From contig NZ_CM001466.1 of assembly GCF_000231055.2 (NCBI RefSeq), positions 1,956,308 to 2,006,670 on the forward strand: a stretch of DNA of 50,363 bases, written 5' to 3'. The position numbers and the translations under genes were made by a program. This stretch comes from Saccharomonospora azurea NA-128 (GTDB taxonomy: Bacteria; Actinomycetota; Actinomycetes; Mycobacteriales; Pseudonocardiaceae). The notes beneath the pieces were generated by a model. The model was not told the DNA's origin. It worked only from the letters and a program-made list of their open reading frames with translations, and did no database searches. This document shows positions 18,497-25,704 of the stretch, piece after piece. Each line of letters opens with the position of its first letter. Positions within the stretch are counted from its first letter, which is position 1.

Positions 18497-19267
18497 GTGC
18501 AACGCTCAGTCGTTCGCCCAAGCTTGCTCTTCTACGTCATCCTCGCCGTCACGGTGGCCGGAGGCGCGCTGACCACCACGCTGACGTTCGACGAAATCCT
18601 CGAACGTCCGGTCCTTCCGACCCTCGGCATGTTCCTGCTGATCATCGGCGGGTGGGCGCTGTCGCTGACCCTGCACGAGTTCGGGCACGCCTTCGTGGCC
18701 TACAAGGGCGGCGACCGCGAAGTGGCCGCCAAGGGCTACCTCTCGATGGACATCCGCCGCTACACCGACCCGGTCATGTCACTGGTGTTGCCGCTGATCA
18801 TCCTCGCGATCGGCGGTATCCCGCTGCCGGGCGGCGCGGTGTGGATCAACCGCTGGGCACTGCGATCGCGCTCGGTGTCGTCGTGGGTGTCGCTGGCGGG
18901 CCCGCTGAGCAACCTCGCGCTCGGCGTCGTCCTCACCGCGGTCGTGGCCACCGTGACGATGCCGCCAGGACTGCTCGCCGGCCTCTCCTACCTGGCGTCG
19001 CTGCAAATCCTCGCGTTCGTGATCAACATTCTGCCGGTGCCGGGCCTCGACGGGTTCGGAGCCATCGAGCCCTACCTGTCGCCGAAGGCCCGCGAGTTCG
19101 GCGCGAAGGCACGCCCGTGGGCGCCGCTCGTGCTGTTCGCACTCGTGATCGGCGTTCCCGGCGTGGGCCAGGCCCTGTGGTCGGTGACCGACACGGTGTT
19201 CGCGGCCGTCGGCGGTGACGCCTTCGCGGCGGCGGTGGGCCAGTACCTCTTCATGTTCTGGCGCTGA
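18497..19267 (+). CDS. Site-2-protease-like membrane metalloprotease (M50 family)
   Basis: The product has 256 residues. It has about six membrane segments, the zinc motif HEFGH at 60-64 inside a membrane helix, and the third-ligand segment NILPVPGLDGFG near residue 190, both typical of S2P/M50 peptidases. The KGYLSMDIRRYTDP stretch is typical of an actinobacterial subgroup. Such enzymes cut substrates within the membrane; the substrate here is unknown and there is no PDZ domain. The GTG at 18497 is chosen; the frame stays open to a TTG at 18380, but the extra 39 residues look non-conserved. It is divergent from whiB2, and the ends of it and the next gene converge. Confidence 0.85.
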   Translation: MQRSVVRPSLLFYVILAVTVAGGALTTTLTFDEILERPVLPTLGMFLLIIGGWALSLTLHEFGHAFVAYKGGDREVAAKGYLSMDIRRYTDPVMSLVLPLIILAIGGIPLPGGAVWINRWALRSRSVSSWVSLAGPLSNLALGVVLTAVVATVTMPPGLLAGLSYLASLQILAFVINILPVPGLDGFGAIEPYLSPKAREFGAKARPWAPLVLFALVIGVPGVGQALWSVTDTVFAAVGGDAFAAAVGQYLFMFWR

Positions 19268-19291
19268 CCGGGTCGGGCCGGGGCGGCGCGC

Positions 19292-20062
19292 CTACGCGAA
19301 CCACGTGGCGGCGCGTCGCGCCACCTGCCTGAGCCCTGCCCGCTCGCCGAAGTAGTTGCCCACCAGACCCACCACCGGCAACGCGCCCAACGCCTGGTGG
19401 TAGAAGCGACCGCTGGGCCGTTTCTCGAGCTCGCCGAGGATCGCGACCAGCGACCGCCCGAGCCGCCACAGTGTCCGAGCGCCCGCCTTGACCCCGAGAC
19501 GAGCACGCCTGCCGCCGCGTTCGGGCAGGTCCTCCGACAACTCGGCGGTCCGCTCGTTCTCCGCGGCGACGTCGTAGCCCCGGTACCGCCCCTCGGCGAC
19601 GTGGCGCTGGATGTCGCGTTCGAAGAGCACCCAGCCGATCAGCCGCACGCGCTCCGAGACGTCGGTGACACCGTGTTCTCCCGCGATGGCGCACAACAGC
19701 AGTCCCTGCGAGGCCACACCCATCGTGTCCTGGACGGGCAGGCGGTCGGACAGCGCACCCAGCAGGCCGGGCGCGGCGGTGAGCAGCGCGGTGACCCGGC
19801 CGACCCGGTTCACCCACCAGTCGATCCGGTCGTCGACGTCCATCGCCGTCCACGCGGCCGACCCGGGCACCTTCACCGACTTCAGGGCTTCGGCGAGCCG
19901 CGCCCGCACCGTCGCCTCGGTCTCCCCCTCCGCCGACGGCACCGCCTGAGCGGCCGACGCGAACGGATCCGCCTCGCGCAGCGCGTCCACCATCGGCCCG
20001 GCCGCCCGCACGAACGGCCGCAGGACTTTGACGACCTGCTCGTCGCTGATCGTCTCCGCCAC
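19292..20062 (-). CDS. Conserved protein of unknown function, possibly EcsC-like
   Basis: The product has 256 residues from a GTG at 20062, 2 bases after the stop of the upstream membrane-protein gene. The sequence is mostly helical and without clear membrane helices. The C-terminal GALPVVGLVGNYFGERAGL followed by VARRAATWF recalls the end of EcsC-family proteins (GALPVIG...), but the match is weak. It is the third gene after mshB in an operon-like row (mshB, small membrane protein, this gene). No catalytic motif is evident and I cannot give a function. Confidence 0.65.
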   Translation of the reverse strand: MAETISDEQVVKVLRPFVRAAGPMVDALREADPFASAAQAVPSAEGETEATVRARLAEALKSVKVPGSAAWTAMDVDDRIDWWVNRVGRVTALLTAAPGLLGALSDRLPVQDTMGVASQGLLLCAIAGEHGVTDVSERVRLIGWVLFERDIQRHVAEGRYRGYDVAAENERTAELSEDLPERGGRRARLGVKAGARTLWRLGRSLVAILGELEKRPSGRFYHQALGALPVVGLVGNYFGERAGLRQVARRAATWFA

Positions 20063-20064
20063 GG

Positions 20065-20490
20065 TTACAGCCCCGTTCCCGCTCTCGCCGACGCCCGGCC
20101 GAGCGAGCCGCCGAGCGCGATCGTGGCGGGAAGCGCGCCACCCGCCAGCAGAAGCAACGCTCTCCAGTCCACCATGAGGACGCTGTCGCCGCCGGGCCCT
20201 TCCACACCCAGCACCAGCAACGTCACGAACCACAGCAGCAACGGCACCATCGCGAGCCTGCGGGAGACGAGCCGCTCCGCCGTGGTCACCAGCAGCGGCG
20301 TCGTGAGGGCGGCCACGAGCGCACTGATCGGCACGGGCGCGTCCCCGACCTTCGGCAGCACCACACCGTCGAGCCGCAACGGGAGATAGAAGAGCTCCAG
20401 CGTGGCCAGCAGCACCGCGTCCACGCACAGCAGGCCCAGCACCACCCACCGGGACGCGGAGGACGTCTCCGACGCGATCAGCACGCTCAC
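20065..20490 (-). CDS. Small membrane protein cotranscribed with mshB
   Basis: The product has 141 residues with four hydrophobic segments (about 15-37, 52-70, 77-95 and 107-128) and short loops. The GTG start overlaps the mshB stop as GTGA (20487-20490), so translation is coupled. Known: M. tuberculosis also has a small membrane protein gene (Rv1171) next to mshB, and this gene holds the same place. Function unknown; a link to mycothiol is only contextual. Confidence 0.8.
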   Translation of the reverse strand: MSVLIASETSSASRWVVLGLLCVDAVLLATLELFYLPLRLDGVVLPKVGDAPVPISALVAALTTPLLVTTAERLVSRRLAMVPLLLWFVTLLVLGVEGPGGDSVLMVDWRALLLLAGGALPATIALGGSLGRASARAGTGL

Positions 20491-21326
20491 AGACCTCCGA
20501 ACAGGTCGGTGTCCGCGCCCTCGGCGGACCCGTGGACGAGCACGAAGTACTCGGTGTCGGGCACCGGCTGCGCGATGTCGTTCGACAACGCGAAGCAGTC
20601 GGGTCCGACGGTCACCTGGGTCCGGTGAGCACGCAGCGCGTCGAACTTGGCCGCGCGGTGCGCCGAGATGTCGATCCTCGTGGTGATGTCGGCATCGGGT
20701 GTGGTGGGCAGCTCCTCGTCCGCGGGGACGCGGAACGGGACCGCGTCGTCGTGTCGCAGGGCCGCCAGCCCGCGCGCGGTGGCCTCCGCGGACGCGACGG
20801 TGTGGAACAGGCGGCGCACCCCGTCGGCGCCGCTGCGGCGCCGCACCGCCGCGGTCGTGATCTCGTGAGCCCGGATGTGGTCGGGGTGCCCGTACCCGCC
20901 GTGCGCGTCGTAGGTCACCACCACCTCCGGGCGCAGCTCGTCGAGCACGGCCAGGAGCTGCTCCGTCTGCTCCTCCAGCTCCCCGCGGACGAACGCGCGC
21001 GGATGCTCGTTCGCCTCCGTGCCCACCATTCCCGAGTCACGCCACCGCCCGGCGCCACCGAGGAAGCGGTGCTCGGTCCAGCCCAACGCGGCACCCGCCT
21101 CGCGCAGCTCACCGATGCGGTAGCCGCCGAGCTGGTCACCCGCCCAGGCGCCCAACTGGTCGAGCTCGGCGGGAATGATCTCGCCTTCCTCGCCGAGAGT
21201 GCAGGTCACCACCGTGACGTGCGCCCCTTCGGCGGAGTAGCGGGCGATCGTGCCGCCCGTCGTGATGCTCTCGTCGTCCGGGTGTGCGTGAACGAACAGC
21301 ACCCTGCGGCCGTGTACCGGGATCAC
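20487..21326 (-). CDS. mshB: GlcNAc-inositol deacetylase of mycothiol synthesis
   Basis: The product has 279 residues. It removes the acetyl group from GlcNAc-Ins, the second step of mycothiol synthesis, the main thiol of actinobacteria. The LmbE-type zinc site is visible: FVHAHPDDES at 11-20 (His15 and Asp18 as ligands) and YGHPDHIRAHE for the third ligand. The C-terminal ALRAHRTQV segment also matches. A related enzyme, Mca, is the alternative, but length and neighbour gene favour MshB. The GTG at 21326 has no ribosome-binding site, and a TAATCT box ends 6 bases before it, so a leaderless mRNA is likely. Confidence 0.93.
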   Translation of the reverse strand: MIPVHGRRVLFVHAHPDDESITTGGTIARYSAEGAHVTVVTCTLGEEGEIIPAELDQLGAWAGDQLGGYRIGELREAGAALGWTEHRFLGGAGRWRDSGMVGTEANEHPRAFVRGELEEQTEQLLAVLDELRPEVVVTYDAHGGYGHPDHIRAHEITTAAVRRRSGADGVRRLFHTVASAEATARGLAALRHDDAVPFRVPADEELPTTPDADITTRIDISAHRAAKFDALRAHRTQVTVGPDCFALSNDIAQPVPDTEYFVLVHGSAEGADTDLFGGL

Positions 21327-21332
21327 AACTTA

Positions 21333-21338
21333 AGATTA
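21333..21338 (-). promoter_or_regulatory. Predicted -10 box for leaderless mshB mRNA
   Basis: The minus strand reads TAATCT, then six bases, then the GTG start codon. The spacing fits transcription beginning at the start codon itself, which is common in actinobacteria. No good -35 hexamer is seen. Confidence 0.35.
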
Positions 21339-21442
21339 GTTCGTTCGTAGCGTCCCCACACCGGCGCATCTGCACTATCCTCGCGCCGAGTCACAACCAC
21401 ACATCGCCGTGACACCCTAATTCCCCTCACGAAGGGCTTCTG

Positions 21443-23215
21443 GTGAGCGTAGAAGCAGTATCGCCGCAGTCGGCGAAATCGTCGGAATCCGTGCTGTCCA
21501 TTTCGGATTTGAAGATCTCGTTCTCGACCGAGGACGGCGTCGTCGAAGCGGTCAAGGGCATCGGGTTCGACGTCGCGCCGGGCGAGATTCTCGCGATCGT
21601 CGGTGAGTCGGGATCGGGCAAGTCCGTCACGTCGATGTCCGTGCCCGGTCTCCTGCCGAAGTCCGCGAAGATCAACGGAACGCGCAGGCTCGGGACCATC
21701 GACCTCAGCAACATGACGACGAAGCAGCTGCGCAAGCACCGCGGCAGCGACGTCGCCATGATCTTCCAGGAGCCGATGACGGCCCTGAACCCGATGTACA
21801 CCGTGGGCTGGCAGATCCGCGAAGCCCTGCGCGCACACCAGGACATCTCCAAGCAGGCGGCCGACAAGCGGGCCGTCGAGCTGCTGGAGATGGTCGGCAT
21901 TCCCGAGCCCGAACGGCGCTTCAAGCAGTACCCCCACCAGCTCTCGGGCGGTCTGCGCCAGCGCGTCGTCATCGCCATCGCCATCGCGTGCGACCCGAAG
22001 GTGATCATCGCCGACGAGCCGACGACCGCGCTCGACGTCACCGTGCAGGCCGAGATCCTCGCGCTCCTGCGGAAACTGCGGGACACCCTCAACACGGCGA
22101 TCGTCCTCATCACCCACGACATGGGCGTGGTCGCCGACCTCGCCGACCGCGTCGTGGTGATGTACCAGGGCGAGATCGTCGAGCAGGCGCCCGTGCACGA
22201 GCTGTTCGCCAACCCGCAGCAGGACTACACCAAGCGACTGCTCGCCGCCGTTCCCGTGCTCGGACAGCGCCCGGAAGGCCGGCGACTGCTCGAAGAGCCG
22301 CAGGTCGAGGTCGTGGAGACCCCGACGGACGAGGCGATCCGGAAGGTGCACGAGAAGCTCGCCTCGCGTCTCGACGACTCGGCTCCCGCGCTCGACATCA
22401 AGGACCTGGTCCTCGAATACCCGGGCAAGGGCCGCCAGGGCAAGAACCGCGCCGTCGACAACGTGTCGCTGCACATCGACCGCGGCGAGATCCTCGGCCT
22501 GGTGGGCGAATCCGGCTCGGGCAAGTCCACGGTGGGCCGCTGCGCCATCCGGCTGCTCAAGCCGACGGCGGGCAAGGTCTCCATCGCCGGCAACGACATC
22601 ACGACGATGTCGAACAAGGAACTGCGGCCGCTGCGGACGTACTTCTCCATCGTGTTCCAGGACCCGGCGTCCACACTGGACCCGAAAATGACGATCGGCG
22701 AGTCGATCGCGGAACCGTTGGTGCTGCACAAGATCCTCACCGGCAGGGAACTGGACAAGCGCGTCGCCGACCTGCTCGACAAGGTGCAGCTGTCCGGCCA
22801 CTACCGCAACCGGTACCCGCACGAGCTGTCCGGTGGGCAGCGGCAGCGCATCGCCATCGCGCGCGCACTGGCGCTGAACCCCAAGCTGCTCATCGCGGAC
22901 GAGCCGACGTCGGCGCTCGACGTGTCGGTGCAGGCCAAGGTTCTCGACCTGTTCCTCGACCTCCAGCAGCACCTCAAGTTCGCCTGCCTGTTCATCAGCC
23001 ACGACCTCGCCGTCGTGGACCTGCTGGCCGACCGCGTCGCCGTGATGCAGCACGGCAAGCTGGTCGAGGTGGGCACGCGTGAGCAGGTGCTGCACGCCCC
23101 GCAGCAGGAGTACACCAAGCGGCTGCTGTCCGCCGCTCCCGTCGCCAACCCGGAACTCCAGGCCGAGCGCAGGCGGGCCTGGGAGGAAGGCCGGGTCGCG
23201 CCGGTCAAGGACTGA
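21443..23215 (+). CDS. Fused dual ATPase of a peptide/nickel-type ABC transporter (DppD-DppF/OppDF fusion)
   Basis: The product has 590 residues made of two complete ABC ATPase domains. Domain 1: Walker A GESGSGKS at 54-61, Q-loop in MIFQEPMTALNP, signature LSGGLRQR, Walker B VIIADEP. Domain 2: Walker A near 354-362, Q-loop in IVFQDPASTLDP, signature LSGGQRQR, Walker B LLIADEP. Each ATPase is followed by the QxDYTKRLL/QxEYTKRLL segment typical of oligopeptide-transporter ATPases. It should energise uptake of peptides by the permeases and binding protein encoded from 27.5 to 23.6 kb. Unusually, it lies on the other strand and converges on them. It starts with GTG at 21443 and is divergent from mshB. 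Confidence 0.92.
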   Translation: MSVEAVSPQSAKSSESVLSISDLKISFSTEDGVVEAVKGIGFDVAPGEILAIVGESGSGKSVTSMSVPGLLPKSAKINGTRRLGTIDLSNMTTKQLRKHRGSDVAMIFQEPMTALNPMYTVGWQIREALRAHQDISKQAADKRAVELLEMVGIPEPERRFKQYPHQLSGGLRQRVVIAIAIACDPKVIIADEPTTALDVTVQAEILALLRKLRDTLNTAIVLITHDMGVVADLADRVVVMYQGEIVEQAPVHELFANPQQDYTKRLLAAVPVLGQRPEGRRLLEEPQVEVVETPTDEAIRKVHEKLASRLDDSAPALDIKDLVLEYPGKGRQGKNRAVDNVSLHIDRGEILGLVGESGSGKSTVGRCAIRLLKPTAGKVSIAGNDITTMSNKELRPLRTYFSIVFQDPASTLDPKMTIGESIAEPLVLHKILTGRELDKRVADLLDKVQLSGHYRNRYPHELSGGQRQRIAIARALALNPKLLIADEPTSALDVSVQAKVLDLFLDLQQHLKFACLFISHDLAVVDLLADRVAVMQHGKLVEVGTREQVLHAPQQEYTKRLLSAAPVANPELQAERRRAWEEGRVAPVKD

Positions 23216-23241
23216 CGTCCGAACGACCCAGGCTCCGAACG

Positions 23242-23277
23242 AGACGGGGGTGGCACCGGCCGGTGCCACCCCCGTCT
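23242..23277 (+). terminator. Long perfect hairpin after the ATPase gene
   Basis: Two 18-base arms (AGACGGGGGTGGCACCGG and its exact complement) abut with no spacer, 26 bases after the stop codon. No T-tract follows, which is common in high-GC terminators. The symmetry means it could also work on the opposite strand. Confidence 0.6.
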
Positions 23278-23284
23278 GTCTGTC

Positions 23285-23500
23285 GGCGTGTCCGCGCCTC
23301 AGGAACGCGTGTCCGCGTCTTGGGTACGCGTGTCCGCGCCTCACGCACGCGTGTCCGCGCCGTGCGACGCCAACACGCGTACGCAGGCCGCGGACACGAT
23401 GTCGGGGTCCCCAGGCGTACGGGAAGTGCGGACACGCGTCCCTAGCGCGCGGACACGCGTTCCTGACGTGCGGACACGCGTACGCAGGGCGCGGACACGA
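23285..23500. repeat. Inverted pair of 21-bp-period repeat arrays
   Basis: Left array: GTGTCCGCG at 23288, 23309, 23330 and 23351, each exactly 21 bases apart and mostly preceded by CGC. Right array: the reverse complement CGCGGACAC (first base C or T) at 23389, then 23427, 23448, 23469 and 23490, the last four again 21 bases apart. Between repeat cores lie 12 variable bases. A longer segment, ACGCAGG-S-CGCGGACACGA followed by TGTCGGGG and TCC, occurs twice, at about 23381 and 23481. The block fills the spacer between two convergent transport genes and is bounded by two strong hairpins. No function is known to me. Confidence 0.85.
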
Positions 23501-23518
23501 TGTCGGGGGTCCACAACG

Positions 23519-23562
23519 GCGAAGGGGAGCGGCACCGCATCAGCGGTGGCGCTCCCCTTCGC
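23519..23562 (-). terminator. Long hairpin after the permease gene
   Basis: Twenty-base arms starting GCGAAGGGGAGCG pair with one mismatch around the loop ATCA. It lies 20 bases beyond the stop of the minus-strand permease gene, so it probably terminates that operon. With the hairpin at 23242 it brackets the repeat arrays. Confidence 0.65.
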
Positions 23563-23581
23563 TTGTCCCGGGACCGGGGCC

Positions 23582-24523
23582 TTACGCCTTGACCTTGCGC
23601 TGGCGCGGGTCGAAGGCGTCCCGGAGGCCGTCACCGATGAAGTTGATCGACAGCGAGATCAACACCAGGACGACGAACGGACCGAAGAACAGCCACGGAC
23701 GACCCGTCATCTGCGCGTAGTTCTCCGAGATGACACGGCCGAGCGAGGTGTCCGGCGGCTTCACACCGAGACCGATGAACGACAGCGCCGCCTCGGCCAA
23801 CACGGCCTGCGCGACGGCCAGCGTGGCGTTCACGGTGATCGTGCCGACCATGTTGGGCACGAGGTGCTTGAACACGATCCGTCCCGTGCCGGCACCCGAC
23901 GCCCTGGAGGCCTCGATGAACTCCCGTTGCGACAGCGACATCGCCTCGGCGCGCGTGATACGGACGATCGGCATCCAGGCGAATCCGGCGAGGACCACGG
24001 CGACGACCCACCAACTGCCGCTGAACACCTTCACCAGGATCGCGGCGGCCGCGATCGCCGGGATGATCAGGAACAGGTCGGTCAGTCGCGAGATGGCCGA
24101 GTCCGCGAACCCGCCCAGGTACCCCGCGAAAGCGCCGAGGACGACACCGATGAACGTCGCCACGAGCGACACCGTGATCGCGATGAGCAGGGAGTACTGC
24201 GTTCCCCGCAGAATCTGCGACACCATGTCCTTGCCGACCTGTGTGGTGCCCAGCGGGTGCTCGGCGCTCGGGTCGGCGAATGACGCGAACGACGAGTCCG
24301 AGTAGCTGTGCGGCCACAACAACGGCATGATCAGCGCGACCAGCGTGATCAGCAGGAGCATGCCGACACTGATCATCGCGAGCTTGTGCCGCAGGAACTT
24401 GCGCAGGACGAGCGCACCCTGGCTACGCGGCTCCGGCAGCGCTTCCGCGCTCAGTGCGCCTTCGGAAATCGGAGGCTTGTCACCGGATTCGGCACCGGTC
24501 ACAAGCGAGTTCATGTCAGCCAA
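23582..24523 (-). CDS. Peptide-type ABC transporter permease (DppC/OppC-like)
   Basis: The product has 313 residues. A cytoplasmic N-terminus with LRKFLRHKLAMIS leads into six membrane segments. The coupling-helix (EAA) motif is EFIEASRASGAGTGRIVFKHLVPN, and the end DGLRDAFDPRQRK is typical of DppC/OppC. It forms the channel with the product of the next upstream gene. A TTG at 24523 with GAGGA 6 bases upstream is chosen; the ATG at 24514 is an alternative. The TTG start overlaps the upstream permease stop by 8 bases, indicating coupled translation. Confidence 0.92.
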   Translation of the reverse strand: MADMNSLVTGAESGDKPPISEGALSAEALPEPRSQGALVLRKFLRHKLAMISVGMLLLITLVALIMPLLWPHSYSDSSFASFADPSAEHPLGTTQVGKDMVSQILRGTQYSLLIAITVSLVATFIGVVLGAFAGYLGGFADSAISRLTDLFLIIPAIAAAAILVKVFSGSWWVVAVVLAGFAWMPIVRITRAEAMSLSQREFIEASRASGAGTGRIVFKHLVPNMVGTITVNATLAVAQAVLAEAALSFIGLGVKPPDTSLGRVISENYAQMTGRPWLFFGPFVVLVLISLSINFIGDGLRDAFDPRQRKVKA

Positions 24524-25532
24524 CGCGAATCCTCGGGTCCAGAATGCCGTACAACAAGTCCGCGATCAGGTTCGCGATGATCACCGCAATGGAGATCACC
24601 ACGATCCAGCCCATCATCACGTTCGGGTCGTTCTTGTTCACGGCCTCGACGAGCACAGCGCCCATGCCGTTCCAGTTGAACACCCGTTCGGTGATGACGG
24701 CACCCGTCACGACGGTCACGAAGTTCACCGAGAACAACGTGGTGGTGGGAATCAGTGCGTTGCGGAAGGCGTGCTTGAGGATCACCCGCCGCTCGGTCAA
24801 TCCCTTGGCACGCGCCGTGCGCACGTAGTCCATGTTCAGCGTCTCCAGCATCGACGAGCGCTGGAAGCGACTGTACGCCGCGAAGCTGATGAACATGATG
24901 GACAGCGTCGGCAGGAGGAAGGCACCGGTGTACTTGATGACGAAGTCCCAGAACCCGTCCGACTCCAGCGACTCCGGACTCGTCGTTCTCAGGAACGGGT
25001 TGCCGAAGATGTCGTTCAGACCGAGGTTGTTGATGACGGCGTTGAGGTCGATCGCGTAGATCTTCAGCACGATGGCGACACAGAAGATCGGCATCGAGAA
25101 GAAGAGGAACGCCAGCGTGGTAGCGGCGTAGTCGATGACGCTGTACTGCTTCACCGCGGCGAGCAGACCGACGGCAACGCCGAGGATGACGGCCAGGATC
25201 TCGGCCCCGAGGATCAGACGGATCGACACCGAGAAGGCATCCATGATCTTCGGGAACACCGGCTCCATCGCCGACCCCTGCGCGATCGAGATACCCCAGT
25301 CACCGGTGAGGAACCCGCCGAGCCAGTCGAAGTACCTGGGAATCAGCGGTTTGTCCAGGCCGAGCTCAGCAGCGATGGCGTTGATGGACTCTTGATTGAT
25401 GTTCGGCTGGGTACGCAGCTCCGCGAGAGGGTCGCCCGCTCCGGCCACCATCACGAAGACCAAGAAGCTTCCGATCAGCAGGATCGGAATCGAGATCGCC
25501 AGACGGCGAAGGATGTAGAAAACCAGGTTCAA
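24516..25532 (-). CDS. Peptide-type ABC transporter permease (DppB/OppB-like)
   Basis: The product has 338 residues. It begins LNLVFYILRRLAISIPILL, typical of DppB/OppB, with six membrane segments, the periplasmic-side GLDKPLIPRYFDWLGGFLTG segment, the EAA motif YVRTARAKGLTERRVILKHAFRN and the end YGILDPRIRVG. The start is a TTG at 25532 preceded by TAGGAG; the frame is open further to a GTG at 25589, but the extra residues are charged and not family-like. It follows the binding-protein gene after 172 bases that contain a hairpin. Confidence 0.92.
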   Translation of the reverse strand: MNLVFYILRRLAISIPILLIGSFLVFVMVAGAGDPLAELRTQPNINQESINAIAAELGLDKPLIPRYFDWLGGFLTGDWGISIAQGSAMEPVFPKIMDAFSVSIRLILGAEILAVILGVAVGLLAAVKQYSVIDYAATTLAFLFFSMPIFCVAIVLKIYAIDLNAVINNLGLNDIFGNPFLRTTSPESLESDGFWDFVIKYTGAFLLPTLSIMFISFAAYSRFQRSSMLETLNMDYVRTARAKGLTERRVILKHAFRNALIPTTTLFSVNFVTVVTGAVITERVFNWNGMGAVLVEAVNKNDPNVMMGWIVVISIAVIIANLIADLLYGILDPRIRVG

Positions 25533-25632
25533 CGACTTGCTCCTAGTCCCGGGATCGCCCGGAATTATTTCGTCACCGTCCCGCGCCACGGTAGTGGGGG
25601 TCGGGTTCGCGTGAACAGCTACTAACGTCGCC

Positions 25633-25666
25633 CGTCGGGGACCGATCTGTTGACCGGCCCCCGACG
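25633..25666 (-). terminator. Intra-operon hairpin between binding protein and permease genes
   Basis: CGTCGGGG at 25633-25640 pairs with CCCCGACG at 25659-25666; a mismatch and three further pairs extend the stem. It lies 39 bases downstream of the binding-protein stop. A partial terminator here would give more binding protein than permease, a frequent arrangement in ABC operons. Confidence 0.5.
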
Positions 25667-25704
25667 AGTTCAGACGTCAGCCGGTGACGTGTGAAAGGCG
25701 CCGA

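Noticed and set aside
23285-23500. CRISPR array
   Set aside because: Cores are only 9-12 bases, spacers are 9-12 bases, the units invert midway and no cas genes are present.
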